From positions 84,501 through 148,500 of the forward strand of contig MCFH01000027.1 of the NCBI GenBank assembly GCA_002104945.1: 64,000 nucleotides of DNA, written 5' to 3'. Each line of letters opens with the position of its first letter. Positions within the stretch are counted from its first letter, which is position 1. Source of the stretch: Piromyces finnis. Its lineage: Eukaryota > Neocallimastigomycota > Neocallimastigomycetes > Neocallimastigales > Neocallimastigaceae. Under the pieces are notes generated by a model. That model was not told the origin of the DNA and ran no database searches. It worked only from the letters and a program-made list of their open reading frames with translations. A program made the position numbers and the translations under genes. Shown one piece after another: positions 9,106-21,126 of this stretch.

Positions 9106-11753
9106 GTGTTAACCCGAGTCTCTCGTGTTGTTGCAATTACAATCGAAAAGCTTAATGAAAATTCTAAAGGTAATACATTAGTTGAAAATAACACTCCGAA
9201 TATTGATGATATACTACCTAATTATGAAAACATTAATAATACCAATACTGATTCATTACCTACATATACTATTGAAGATATTATTAATACATTAGAATCA
9301 TTTAAAATGTCACCTGATAACGATTACATTTTTACTCCTAAAACTATTAATAATAGCATTGCTAATAAAAGAAGACGTAGTTTTGATTCATCTTACTATA
9401 ACAAGAAGAATTAACCAAATCTATCTCAACACTAATGCAAAAAGAAAATTTGATGATGATGAAGATAATATTGACAATAATAAGAAAACCAGAATTAATG
9501 AAGCTATTAACAATTTACCTGTTAAAAGACCTGGAAGCCAAACCGAAAGTAATAATATAAAAAGAATTGCATTACCTAGTAACACAGGTGAAATTGCTAA
9601 TATTATTTTAGATGTTCCACTTACTTTCTATGATGCAATTACAAGTGTACACAAGGAAAAATGGTTGGACGCAATTAATGATGAATTAAAAAACTTATAT
9701 GAAAATAATATTATGACACTTGTCTATAAACTACCTAATAATAAAAAACCTATCAAAACAAAATGGATTTTTACCATAAAACGTGATAGTAATAATAATA
9801 TTAAAAAATTTAAAGCAAGATTAGTTGCGAAAGAATATAGCCAAATCAAAGGTGCTGATTACGAATTGACTTATTCTCCTACCCTGAGCATCGATAGTAT
9901 TAAACTTATCATTTCATTAGCAGCAAAATTTAAATGGAAAACATTCCAATTAGATATAAAAGCTGCATATCTTAATGCTGACTTGGATAGAGATATTTAT
10001 ATAACCATCCCAGAAGGAGACAGGAATTATAAAAGAGGATTTTGGAAACTTAACAAATCCCTATACGAATTAAGGCAGTCAGGTAGACAGTGGAATGAGA
10101 AAATAACATCTTTCCTTATAAATAATGGTTTCAAGCAACTAATTTCCGAATCTTGTATGTTTAAAAGAACTCGCGCTGGTGTTACTACTTGCATTATTGA
10201 ATATATGTTGATGATATGATCATCACTGGTAAGATGTACGAAATTGAAAAAATTATTAAAATGATTAAAGATAACTTTAGAATTTCAAATTGTGAAAAAA
10301 TTAATTATATATTAGGAATTAAGGTTGAAAAGAAAGGATTTAATTATTCTATTTCTCAAAAAACTTATATTGAGAATATTTTATCAAAATTTAATATTAA
10401 TAATACATGAAGATCTAAAGCACCATGTACTGGTGACAACAATAACGAAAATAAAAATCTATTTAGTAAAACCACTTATAAAAGTGCATTAGGATCTTTA
10501 ATCTATCTAGCAAAATGTACTAGGCTGGATATCGCTTTTGCTGTTAGTAAAGTCTCCCGTTATGCAGAAAATCCTACCATATCCGATTGGCATAAGGTAA
10601 TCAATATTTTTAAATATCTAAATTCTACTAAAAATTATAAAATTACTTACTCCGGAACAGAGGAATTAGTTGCCTACACAGATGCAGATCTTGGTGGTGA
10701 TATTAACGATAGGAAATCTACTTCTGGACATATTATTTTAATGGGAAATGACCCGATCTACTGGTCCTCGAAAAAACAATCCATAGTTTCTACCTCTACT
10801 ATGGAAGCTGAATACATTGGAACTACTGAATGTACAAAATCTGTTTTATGGATTAGAAATATTCTATATGAACTATTTAATTTCAACAAACCAATAAAAA
10901 TTTACACTGATAATTTATCTAGTAAAACAACGATTGAAAATGGACAATCAAATTCAAAATTGAAACACATCAACATTAAATTTTACTTTAATTAAGATCA
11001 TATTAAAAACAAAAGAAGTAAATTAGAATATATAAACACAGAAAATGTAAAGATATCAAACGCCTCAACTTGATATCTTTAATGTAACTTAAGCCATAAG
11101 TATTATTGTTTAAGTTACACAAATTATATTCAGAAAAAGAAAATGAGACATAATTTATTTATTAATAATTAAAATTTAAAACAAAATAAATTATTTATTT
11201 ATTTTTAATGTTTAACAAGTAAATTAAAATTCTCAATTTAAATCCCTAGTTTTAGTATTGTTTTTTCATAGAAATAGATAAATAATATATAAATAATAAA
11301 TGATTAATATATCAGTAATACATGGGCACATATTCAAATTGAATAGTACTTAATTTGAATTGCCAATTGTATTTTACTAAAAATAGTTATAGTTTAAATA
11401 TTTATTAATAATTAAGATTTTAGTGTAGATTTTAAATAATGATATATAAGAAATAAATAGTTATAATATAATATAATTGTACTTAGGAAAAATATAAATA
11501 GAAGATATTTTTCATCATTTTGATCGATGTAATTGTTATTAATAAATTTCTATTATAATAAAAGATATTTTTTAATAAAACAATTTTTATTTTATTTTAA
11601 ATTTAGTGTTATTGTAATAGAATAGATATCCTAATCTATTCTTTCTGTGTCAGCATTACAGAAAATATGTTAGCTGACATTTTAACAAAAAATGTTAATG
11701 GACCAAAAATGAATAAATTTTCAAACATAATTTTTGATCAATCAGAAAATTAA
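9106..11753 (+). pseudogene. pol: Ty1/copia pol remnant (RT-RNase H), 5'-truncated
   Basis: Remnant of a copia-type polyprotein. Visible in order: a linker (9106-9414); the RT start with W-x-x-A-I-x-x-E-like spacing (WLDAINDEL), KTKWIFTIKR and KARLVAK; QLDIKAAYLNADL; a YVDD core at about 10203-10215; and RNase H signatures (AYTDADLGGD, KSTSGHIILMG, STSTMEAEYI). Gag, protease and most of integrase are missing. Decay: frame changes near 9400 and 10203, in-frame TGA at 10408 and TAA at 10993. A 611-bp insertion (11047-11657) splits the tail, and the frame resumes after it with the typical ADILTK motif and stops at 11751-11753. Confidence 0.88.
11047..11657. mobile_element. 611-bp insertion with terminal hairpins in copia pol
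   Basis: Flanked by a 9-bp direct repeat ACAGAAAAT (11038-11046 and 11658-11666). Removing the insert and one repeat restores the copia reading frame across the join, so the boundaries are well supported. The left end carries two adjacent hairpins: TAAAGATATCAA/TTGATATCTTTA (11048-11081) and TGTAACTTAA/TTAAGTTACA (11083-11119). The right end carries AGAATAGAT/ATCTATTCT (11619-11642). Ends are GTAAAG...CAGCATT, with no clear terminal inverted repeat and no coding capacity. It is non-autonomous; the family is unknown to me. Confidence 0.68.
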
Positions 11754-11759
11754 GTTTGA

Positions 11760-11790
11760 CAGGGGAATGTTAAAAATAAATAAATTTGAA
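11760..11790 (+). repeat. Copia polypurine tract and start of 3' LTR
   Basis: CAGGGGAA (11760-11767) seven bases after the pol stop is a purine-rich plus-strand primer. It is followed at once by TGTTAAAAAT (11768 onward), the expected TG start of a 3' LTR. This is the usual copia arrangement. The right end of the LTR could not be fixed, because no inverted ATTTTTAACA terminus was seen in the following ~700 nt. Confidence 0.6.
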
Positions 11791-13830
11791 ATATATATAA
11801 TAAACTTAAATTAAATCTCGTTGTAATTTAAACTAACGTAAATACGTTTCAATTCTCGTTGTTTATGTATTTTATAGTTATCATTATCAAGCCACAAATA
11901 GTATAAATTCAAGTGTAATTTACTTCTTTTTAAAATCCTTGTAATTACCAATTATTAAATACATTTTATTATTAAAAAACTAAACTTATTAAAAGCGCTT
12001 TAAACTAATAATAATAAATATTAATAAATAAATAATAAATAAAAATAATTATTGATATTTATTATTGTGAACATTTATAGACACATGTGACTAGCTTATA
12101 AAAACATAAATATGTATTAAAAGTGTTGTAAATGTAATGTCTTCGTGTTGTAGAAATAGTTATTTTTTATTTATTTTATCTTATTTTTATGGTCACATGA
12201 TCTTATATCTTATTATATAACCGTAATATTTACAATGTAGTTTTTCTCTTTGTTAACCCTATTAATAAAATTATTTATTAATTAAATTTATTTCACAATT
12301 ATTATCATAATACAAGTATATAATAACGTCTTTTCTTATACATTGAAAAGAGCTACATTTTAATTATAGTAAATATATATATTTATATAATATTAAATCC
12401 AATTAATAAAAATTAAATAATGTATAATTATAAAATTAATTAATAGTAAACAAAATATTATATTTTAATAATATTTAAAAACATTTTATGTAATTTAATT
12501 TAAGCGAAAAGTTTTTTTTTTTTTTTCATTAAATACAAGTTTATAATTGATTTTGATTCTTTTTTATAAAATTAATAAATTACATCAAAAAATCATAACA
12601 TATATAAAATATTAAAAAAAACATAATTCAAACAAAAAGTATTTAATGTTGAATAAATTCATTATTTTTAAATTATAAATACTTATAATTACACACAAAA
12701 AAAAAAAAAAAACTATTTATTTATTTGTTTATTAATTAATTGGTTAATTATTATTTTATTTAATACAATATATTAAAAAGCAATTACTTAAATGAATATT
12801 CTTAAAATTTGAAAACAATAGTATAACAAGTTTCTAGTCATTTAAAATATCTTTAAAATTCAATTCTTAATTACACATTCTAAAAAGGTTAGAATTATAT
12901 AAAAATTTTTAAAATATAAAGAAATTGTAACCCTTAAATGTAAAATAAGCAAACAGAAAGGTTTGATACATTAAAAAATTAATAATTGAACCATTAAACT
13001 AACTTTGAGGAAAATTACTTTTTGAACTTATAAAAAATCGTTTAAGAAAATTATAACAATAACTAAAGTTTTAATTATTTATATTAATTTATAATAAATA
13101 TTATATGATGAAATATTTTATAATAAGTATTGAAAAATGGTTTGTCTATCATATTAATATAAAAAATTTATAATGTTTAATGTTTTTAATGACTAGGTTC
13201 ACAAAAGTAATTCACTTATTTTAGCATTCATATTAATAATTAATAATTTTATTGAACAAAAGAACAAAAAGAAAATAAATTTATTTCTATTTAATTCATG
13301 TAAAGATTATAATTAGGTTTCTATTATATTACCAATGTTTTAAATAAATTGTAAAAATATAAAATATTTAAAAAAACATATCCTCTTAATATTAAGTGTT
13401 ATTATAGGTTTAAATAATAATTTTTCTTATAAAACCTACAATTTTTTGCCTAAATATATATCTAAACTTAACATTACTTTTTATTGATATTAATATATAT
13501 TAGTAAATTTAATAAATTAATTCTTTAATTAAATATTTATTAATTTGTTTATTAAAATATTTAAAATACCACTTATTCTTATTGTAAAATAATGTGCTTT
13601 TTTTTTTTTTTTTAATATTTTAATAAAACAGAAAACAATTATCACTTTAATGCTTATTTATAAAGAAAATAATTTTTAATATTTATTACCTTTTAAATAT
13701 TTCTTTTATATTCAATTATTGATATTATTATTTTTAAATAAATTTTAAAATTAGACAAGTATATATTTAATTTTATAATATTTTTTTTATATCTTTCATA
13801 ATCATAATTAACAAAGTAATTATAGAGTTA

Positions 13831-13888
<58 letters not shown>

Positions 13889-14442
13889 TATAATAGTAAT
13901 TATAATATCTTTTCAAATCAAATTTAAAAATAAGCAAAAAATAAATCAAAGATTATATTTATAAATTAATGGCATATCTTTGTATAAATATTGAATGTTG
14001 GATTCAAAGTTCATAATTTTGACTACATTTTGATTAGTATTTTTATTTACGAAAATTTGAATAATTATTGTTTTTTATATTAAATAAAAATACAATTTTG
14101 GTTAAGTGGATCATCAAATTTATTCACAATAATAAATAAACGTTATTAATATAAATATTACAACATATAACAAAAAAAGAAAACAAATGAACTTTCAGCT
14201 ATTGTAATATTAGTCACATTAATTATGTATTGTTATTTACTATGTATTTCTTATATTAAAATATAAAAAATAGATTCTTTCTTTTTATTTTTTTATTTAC
14301 AAAAACCAAATAGTTTTAGTTTAATAAAATTATTCTTAAAATTATGTTATGAAATTATAGTAATGGGAATTTTTGAAATCATTTTGATACCATTATTATA
14401 ATAAGTTAGATACTACTGTAGCTATCGCAATCTGTTAAGTCT
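11791..14442. other. AT-rich spacer, presumably starts with 3' LTR
   Basis: No gene seen on either strand. The first few hundred bases are probably the rest of the copia 3' LTR. The remainder is AT-rich with poly(T) runs near 12513 and 13603 and an (ATA)n tract. Confidence 0.45.
13833..13889. repeat. (ATA)n microsatellite
   Basis: About 19 tandem ATA/AAT trinucleotides, uninterrupted. Confidence 0.9.
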
Positions 14443-15890
14443 CATTTCTTATATAAATAGAAATATAATACTTGGTTTATTTTTAATAAATTAGGAAAGT
14501 TGTCATTTCAAACACAGTTTAATTATTTACAAAAAAAGTTTAAATTAGATGAATTGTTTCCTGAAGAATTTTAATTGCCGGAAGCATTACTCGAGAAAAT
14601 TAATATTTCGAAAAATTCAATCGGGATATCATCCGGATTTGATATCTTCTAATTTGGAGTAGTAAGGATTACCGACTTCATTAATAGTAATATTTTGTTT
14701 GATATTTCATTTTTTAAACAGAGGAAGTAAAATCGTTTATTTGTTTATTCCATACCAATATACCAAATCAAAACTCATGTCTTCGGGATCAGATACGTGA
14801 CAATCAAAATAGTTATGATATATATTTCATTGTTCTTCTGTAGAAATAGTTAATTATTTCTCCTTTTTTTTTTTATTTTTACTTTGTTGAGCTTTAAAAA
14901 GTTCATCTTCTTACCAATTTTAATAGTTTTTTTTAATATATTTCTAAAATTTCTTAAGATTGTGTGTGTGTGTATGTGTTTGATTATAAGATATTATAAT
15001 CTAATGAAAACATTTATATTTTCTATATTTATTCACAATTTATTATTTTAATAAATATTTAAAATAGATATTTTTCGATCTTTTTTTATAAATTCATATT
15101 CATTTTTTTAATTCCTTATAAAGTTTCATTTTAGTTTTCAGAATATTAAAAATTTGTTGTAATATATGAATTAAAGTTCATTTGCAATTGAAAAACATGG
15201 GAGATAGAAAATAAGCACTTTTATCAATTGAGAAGCGGTTGAAGTAAACTACATGTAAAAAATTTATGTTTATCTGTTGAAATATATCAGGATTGCTGAA
15301 TTTTGCACAAAGTATTTGTAATTTGTTGTGACTAAGAATTAAGTCCTTTTCATTAATTCATTTATTCTATATCATATCAAAACTTTCGTAGTAACATTAA
15401 AATCATTAAAAAAATAATTAATAGAAATAGATTTACTATTGGTATATTTATAAGGTGAGGTTTATAATCTGATATATGATTAAAACTAGTAAATAAACCA
15501 AAAGATAAAAAACTTTTTTTATTTTCAAATTGATTATAACGTGATTATTGTCAGTAAATTGATCATCTCTAGTTTAAAAAAAAAATAGACAAACCTTTAA
15601 TGTGAAATAATTCCCAATCTTCTAAACTATTAAATGACAACTAGATGAATAATTTAACTTTAGAAAGATTAAAATTGACAAAAATCAATAAATAGAATGA
15701 AGAAGATTGTAACCACAAACAAACTTTTAACTTTGAGTGATATGTATTTTGGGATTACTATGGGACATATAAACATTCCTAATTAATAAACACATGAATT
15801 TATTCTAAAAGTATACAGAGAAATACTATTATACGAGTTATACGAGTATTTTTCAAGTGGACCTTGGCACAAACTATGAATATTTAAAGA
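14443..15890 (+). pseudogene. Decayed coding region of unknown family
   Basis: Composition is less AT-biased than the flanks. Three segments read as protein-like frames broken by stops. In 14461-14850 one frame carries only three internal stops, all TAA, in over 120 codons (pieces such as LPEALLEKINISKNSIG and GVVRITDFINSN). A second piece lies near 15140-15380 (GDRK..ALLSIEKRLK) and a third near 15697-15888 (LTLSDMYFGITMGHINIPN, YREILLYELYEYFSSGPWHK). No family is recognised. It could be a dead gene or an old transposon. Confidence 0.35.
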
Positions 15891-16538
15891 AAAACTTTTT
15901 TAATGTTAGTAGAATCATTAGCTATATTATAAAAATAGTTTTGTAAAGTAATACAAAAATGATATCCTATATTTGAACCAGAACCGTTATCAGTTTTTAA
16001 AAACATAAAATTAATGGTTTGAATAAAGAGTAGAAACACTCAATACTAATTTTCCAATTGAAACAAAAAGAAAAGTGTAGAATTTTTTAGAAGATGAAGA
16101 GTCTTTATTATTAACAATGGATTACATATCATTTCCATTTAAAATTTATATAGTAATTTTTAGAGAAATACTGACTACTTTCTTCCTTGTAGGTTATTAT
16201 TACTATTACTATTACTATTACTATTATTACTATTATTATTATTATTACTATTTTAAATTTATATAACACAAAAAAAAAATATATAGAGTATAACTTTTTA
16301 AATTTATTTTCATTTATTTTAAATTTTCATTATTTTTTTTTCCACTTTATTTTATAATAGTATATTAATAATCAAAAATAAAGTTAATTTCTATGAAGTT
16401 TAAATAGAAATATAGATAGATAAAATATAATTTTAATTTGTAATTATATTATTAAGAAATGGATAATTTTTGAAATACTAAAAAAATAAATATGTTCATT
16501 TCACAAAGGGTATAAAGATCAGTCTTAACTTTTCTTTC

Positions 16539-16578
<40 letters not shown>

Positions 16579-16808
16579 TTATTGTTTCTGCTTAAATATT
16601 TTATATTGAATAATAAATAAACTGATATCCTTTTTCTTTAAAAAAAACAAAACAAAGTAATAAATATAATTTTAATTTTAATAATTATAAAAACTTTTAA
16701 TAAGTGATAATCATTCTTTATCCAATTAATCATTTCCCCCTCTTTTGAATATAATATAATATAATTTAATATATATGTTTTTTTATAAGATGAATGATAT
16801 TAAGAATC
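15891..16808. other. AT-rich spacer with (ACT)n-like tract and poly(T)
   Basis: No gene seen. Contains a TTACTA trinucleotide tract near 16196-16250 and a ~37-nt T run near 16541-16577. The region next to 16809 should hold the ZIP transporter 3' UTR. Confidence 0.5.
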
Positions 16809-18241
16809 TTATGCCCATACGCCAATTAAAGCAATTATGAATAAACCAATGTAGAATGCGAAAAGTTGAATATTTTTGCCTATAAAACTAGTATTCTTCC
16901 AATTACAAGAGGTACAATGACGAGATAAAATATTAACTAAAATATCATAGATAAGAATACCAGCTGCGATAGAATCAATGATACCTTGAAGAGTACAGTA
17001 AACTTTACTTGTTTCTTCAATAATAGAGCGAAGAATTAAACCAATGATACCACCAATTGGCATGGTTAGAGAGTATAATATAATCATAAATATAATTGAT
17101 CTAATATGTTTGAAATGTGCTTCAATAAATATAGAAGATAATGAAACACCTTCAAAGAATTGATGGAACATTAAAGCAATCATTAATATAATTAGTCCAT
17201 GTCTCTCTAAACCAAATGCTACACCAATTAGTACAGAATGGAAAGAAATACCAATTTCTAATAAATAACAAACTAATTGCTTTTCTTTTTTTTCTAATAA
17301 ATGCATAATTTCATGTTGATTAGCGACACAATCATCTGCTGGAACTAATGATACTTTATTATTCTTTTCATGCCATTCTTTACTATTCATATCAAATTCT
17401 TTTGAATTATTTTTAGACAAATTTCCTGATGAAAAATGAACGGTACTAATATCACCTTCTTCTAATTTAATAATTTCACTCTTTTCATGTTTTAATGATT
17501 TACTACTATTACAATCAGAGGTACTATGTACGTGAATGTGATCATGTTTATGATTTCCTTCAAGGAAATGACTTGCATATACTTGTACAAAATGTGTAAT
17601 AAGAATACCAACAATTGCAAAAGCACCAGCAAAGGAAGTATATTTTTCATTAAACAATGAATAGGTATATTTACTTGTTAGTAATTCATTAGCTGGTGAT
17701 AACATATGAATAAACGCAACCCCTAAAATGATACCTGTACCAAATAATTTTATGCTTCCAAAAAATATAGTATCTTCTTTAAAGAAAGGCCTTTATTATA
17801 TTTTTTTCCATTAAGAAAATTAATTAGTGACGAATTAATAAAGATTTCAATCTATTTATGGAATATTTAATATGAAAAGAGTTTTTTTTTGTACATTCAT
17901 TAATAAAAATTTTCAATACTTACTTATTTTTAAACACAATTGGAAGTATAGTACCAGTTGCTGAACAAACTAAAACAGCTAATATACCAATGATAGTTAC
18001 ATAAGAAGCATAATCTTTTTCTTCTTCTTTTTCATTATGTTCTTCATGGTCATGTTCGTCTTCATCATCATCTAAATGATCAACTAATAAATTATATTTA
18101 TATTGTTCATTATTAAGATATAATTAAATTAGTACTTATTATTGTTTATTATATATACTTTTTAAAATACTTACTTCCATGAGAAATTACTATTTGTAAT
18201 AAACAAAATAATAAAATTAAGTATTTATAAAATGATTTCAT
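16809..18241 (-). CDS. ZIP-family zinc/iron transporter (3 exons)
   Basis: Moves Zn or Fe into the cytosol across the plasma or an organelle membrane. Exons 18241-18175, 18083-17924 and 17790-16809 join in frame at GTAAGT donors to 402 aa. Exon 1 encodes a signal peptide (MKSFYKYLILLFCLLQIVIS). Exon 2 has an acidic His-rich stretch and TM1. Exon 3 begins TM2 with LFGTGIILGVAFIHML. A long His/acidic cytosolic loop (HKHDHIHVHS) precedes the metal-site helices: HSVLIGVAFGL (TM4) and HQFFEGVSL (TM5). Several hydrophobic helices complete the eight-TM plan. The motif spelling is closest to the fungal ZRT1/ZRT2 subfamily. No neighbour link is evident. Confidence 0.92.
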
Positions 18242-21126
18242 ATTTCTTTGCTATTATTTTTATTTTTAAATGGAGAATTTATTTTCTTATTTATATAATA
18301 AATTATCTATTTTATTTTTAATTTTATTCAATTCAACTATTGTATTTTAATAAAAATGAAAGAGGTTAAAAAAAAAAAAAAAAAAAAAAAAATATTTATA
18401 TATATATAATATTATTTACAATTTGTGTTTATTAAATTATTTTTTATCTATTTAAACTACATTACATTATATTATATTTTAAAATATAATAATTTTTATT
18501 GTATTACAAACAACTTTAAAAACCTTAAATTCATAATTTTTATTCTAGTATCCAATGAAATTTTAGCATCTTCATTATTGACTACATATGAAAATAATAT
18601 ATAAAAATATTAATATAATGAACAATATATTATATATAATAATATATATTATCTATTGATTATCATCATTGAATATAATATAAATATATAATAAAAAGAA
18701 CATTACAGAAATATTAATTTTATTTTTTATATTTTATATCCATAATTAGAAAAACAAATTTCATTTAATTTTCAAAAGTTTTATGGTAAGAAACTGTAGT
18801 AGTAGTTTGATGCGCTAAGGTAAATTGGTAAGTATTATTTGAATGAGATGTAGAAATATTAAACCGTTTGATGATATGTAAACATATAAAAGTATTATTT
18901 TAAGGATTGAGATCTATTTAGAGTTTAGTATTCAATGGGTTTTATAATGAACTTTAATTATACAAGATGCATATCAATCTTTATTCATTTATGTCATGTC
19001 TAAGTATATAATTTAATTTAGTTTATCGATTTATCAACCTATTCTTTTATCTTTCAATATATATTTCAGATATAACTAAGATTTCTGATGCTGTAAATAA
19101 TTATGTCTATTCATAACAAATATATATTTATAATGATATGGAAACATTAATATTAAATCTGTTTGAATGGTAATAAATATAAAAAGGTTGTGTAGATACT
19201 TTTAATATTTCTATGTTAGGTTAATGAAATAATAATATTTGTGAATAATTTTATATTTATAGAAATAAATGAACAAAAGTTTATTTAAATTTGTTATATT
19301 AAATTTTAATGCTCTTTTTTTTTTTTTATTGAAAACAATAATTCAATAATTCATCGGGACCTTTTATTCATTCTAGATTAAGCTTGATCGTAAACTTTAT
19401 TATAACGATAAATATATATTGTTTTTATAATCAATTAAATTAGAATGAGTAAAAGTGTAATATGATTATAATAAATACTAAGTTTTAAATATTGACAATT
19501 AAATTATTAAAAATTATTCTTTTTATTATTTATTCATTTTTCCTTTCTATGGAAATGAAAAGGTCTTATTAGTTTGACTATTCCTTTTTTATTGAATAAT
19601 AATAAAAAAATTCATATGTAATTTTTCCATTATAACTGATTTATTATCATAAAAGGTAAAATCTTGTCTTGTGAAATATCTTTTTCAATATATTTAAACC
19701 AATATATTACATTACATTCTAATAAAAATATCATATATATAACTTAAAAAACTTTAAATATTCTAAATTACAAATCTTAATTAAATATTAGGAAAAACTT
19801 TAATAACTTTATATTTGTAATTGTTATTAATTTTTCGTCCAATAAAATTTGTTTCTTATTTATGGTTAAGCTAATCAATTGTAAATATATAATATATATT
19901 ATAATGATATATCGTAATATAGTGACACATATAATAAAATATTTTATTAATTTCCAAAAAAGTTAAATAAATAAATAAATAAGATGAATGAATGGATAAG
20001 TAAATAAATAAAACAAATGATAGTAGATATAACGTTGACCAGGGTTTATGATTATTACAGTTATGTTAATACTTATGTTGTTATTAAGAGTTAACTTTGC
20101 TACTAAATACTAGTGTAAAATAAATACATATTGCATGTATTTATATGTGTACATTGTGACATATACATTTATTATAATATGTTTCAATAAATTTGACACA
20201 TTTTATTTATTTCACATATTCTGACAATTAATGAATTACTTAATTATATATATAAAATTTTATATTTCTATAATGAAAAGTTTATTAGAAAAAAGAAATA
20301 ATTGTTAAATATTGATAAAAAGTTTTTTTTTTTTTTTTTTATATACCATGGATTTCAATGATTGTAGAAAAAGGAAATTTAAATTAATAACAATAAACTA
20401 GATGCAAATTATTTTAATAATAAAGATAAAAGAAATTTAATTAGATTTCATTCTTATTATTTAATGTATATGATTTTAATACTATCATTATTGGATAATT
20501 ATATCTATTTATCTATTTACTATTTCTTTTTTTTTAAAAAAAATATTAATAGAATAATAACATTTATGAGATAATTCATGGTAATATTTTAAAAAATATA
20601 ATATAGATATATTTTATTTTTTAGGCATAAATATAATGATATAATGTTATAATGGATCAAATTAATTAAATACATAAACTTTTTTTTTTTTTTTTTACTT
20701 TATTTTATATTTTTTTTATTATTTTAAATGACTTATTTAAAAATGAATTAATACTGATTGAAATGATCAATCTATAATATAGTATCAATGATATATATAA
20801 ATATAATAAATATATATTTATAACAAGTTTATTATAAATATTATTAAAATATAAAAATGATTAAGAAAAATAAAAATAATACAAAAGAGAAAGATACACT
20901 AGTCCTTTGAGTAATTTGTATAATTTGACAATTTCAAACGTTTCTTTTTTTTTTTTTAAAAAAAAATATGAAAACTAAAAATAAAATATACTTTATTCTT
21001 TAATGTATTGAAAAATGATATATTATGAAAATGAAATATTCAGAATAAAAAAGTATATTAAAGGTGGTGGTGAATTTATTTTTAAAGGTTATAGATGGCT
21101 ATTTTGAATTGAATAGATGAAATAAC
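18242..21126. other. AT-rich spacer, ZIP upstream and SYF1 downstream
   Basis: No gene or RNA seen. Contains poly(A) near 18370-18391 and several T runs. The part nearest 18242 should hold the ZIP promoter, the part nearest 21126 the SYF1 3' UTR. Confidence 0.5.

Noticed and set aside
14443-15890. TAA read as glutamine (alternative genetic code)
   Set aside because: TAA is the normal stop of ZIP, BUD22, ARF, SGT1 and TERT here; simple decay explains the internal TAA codons.
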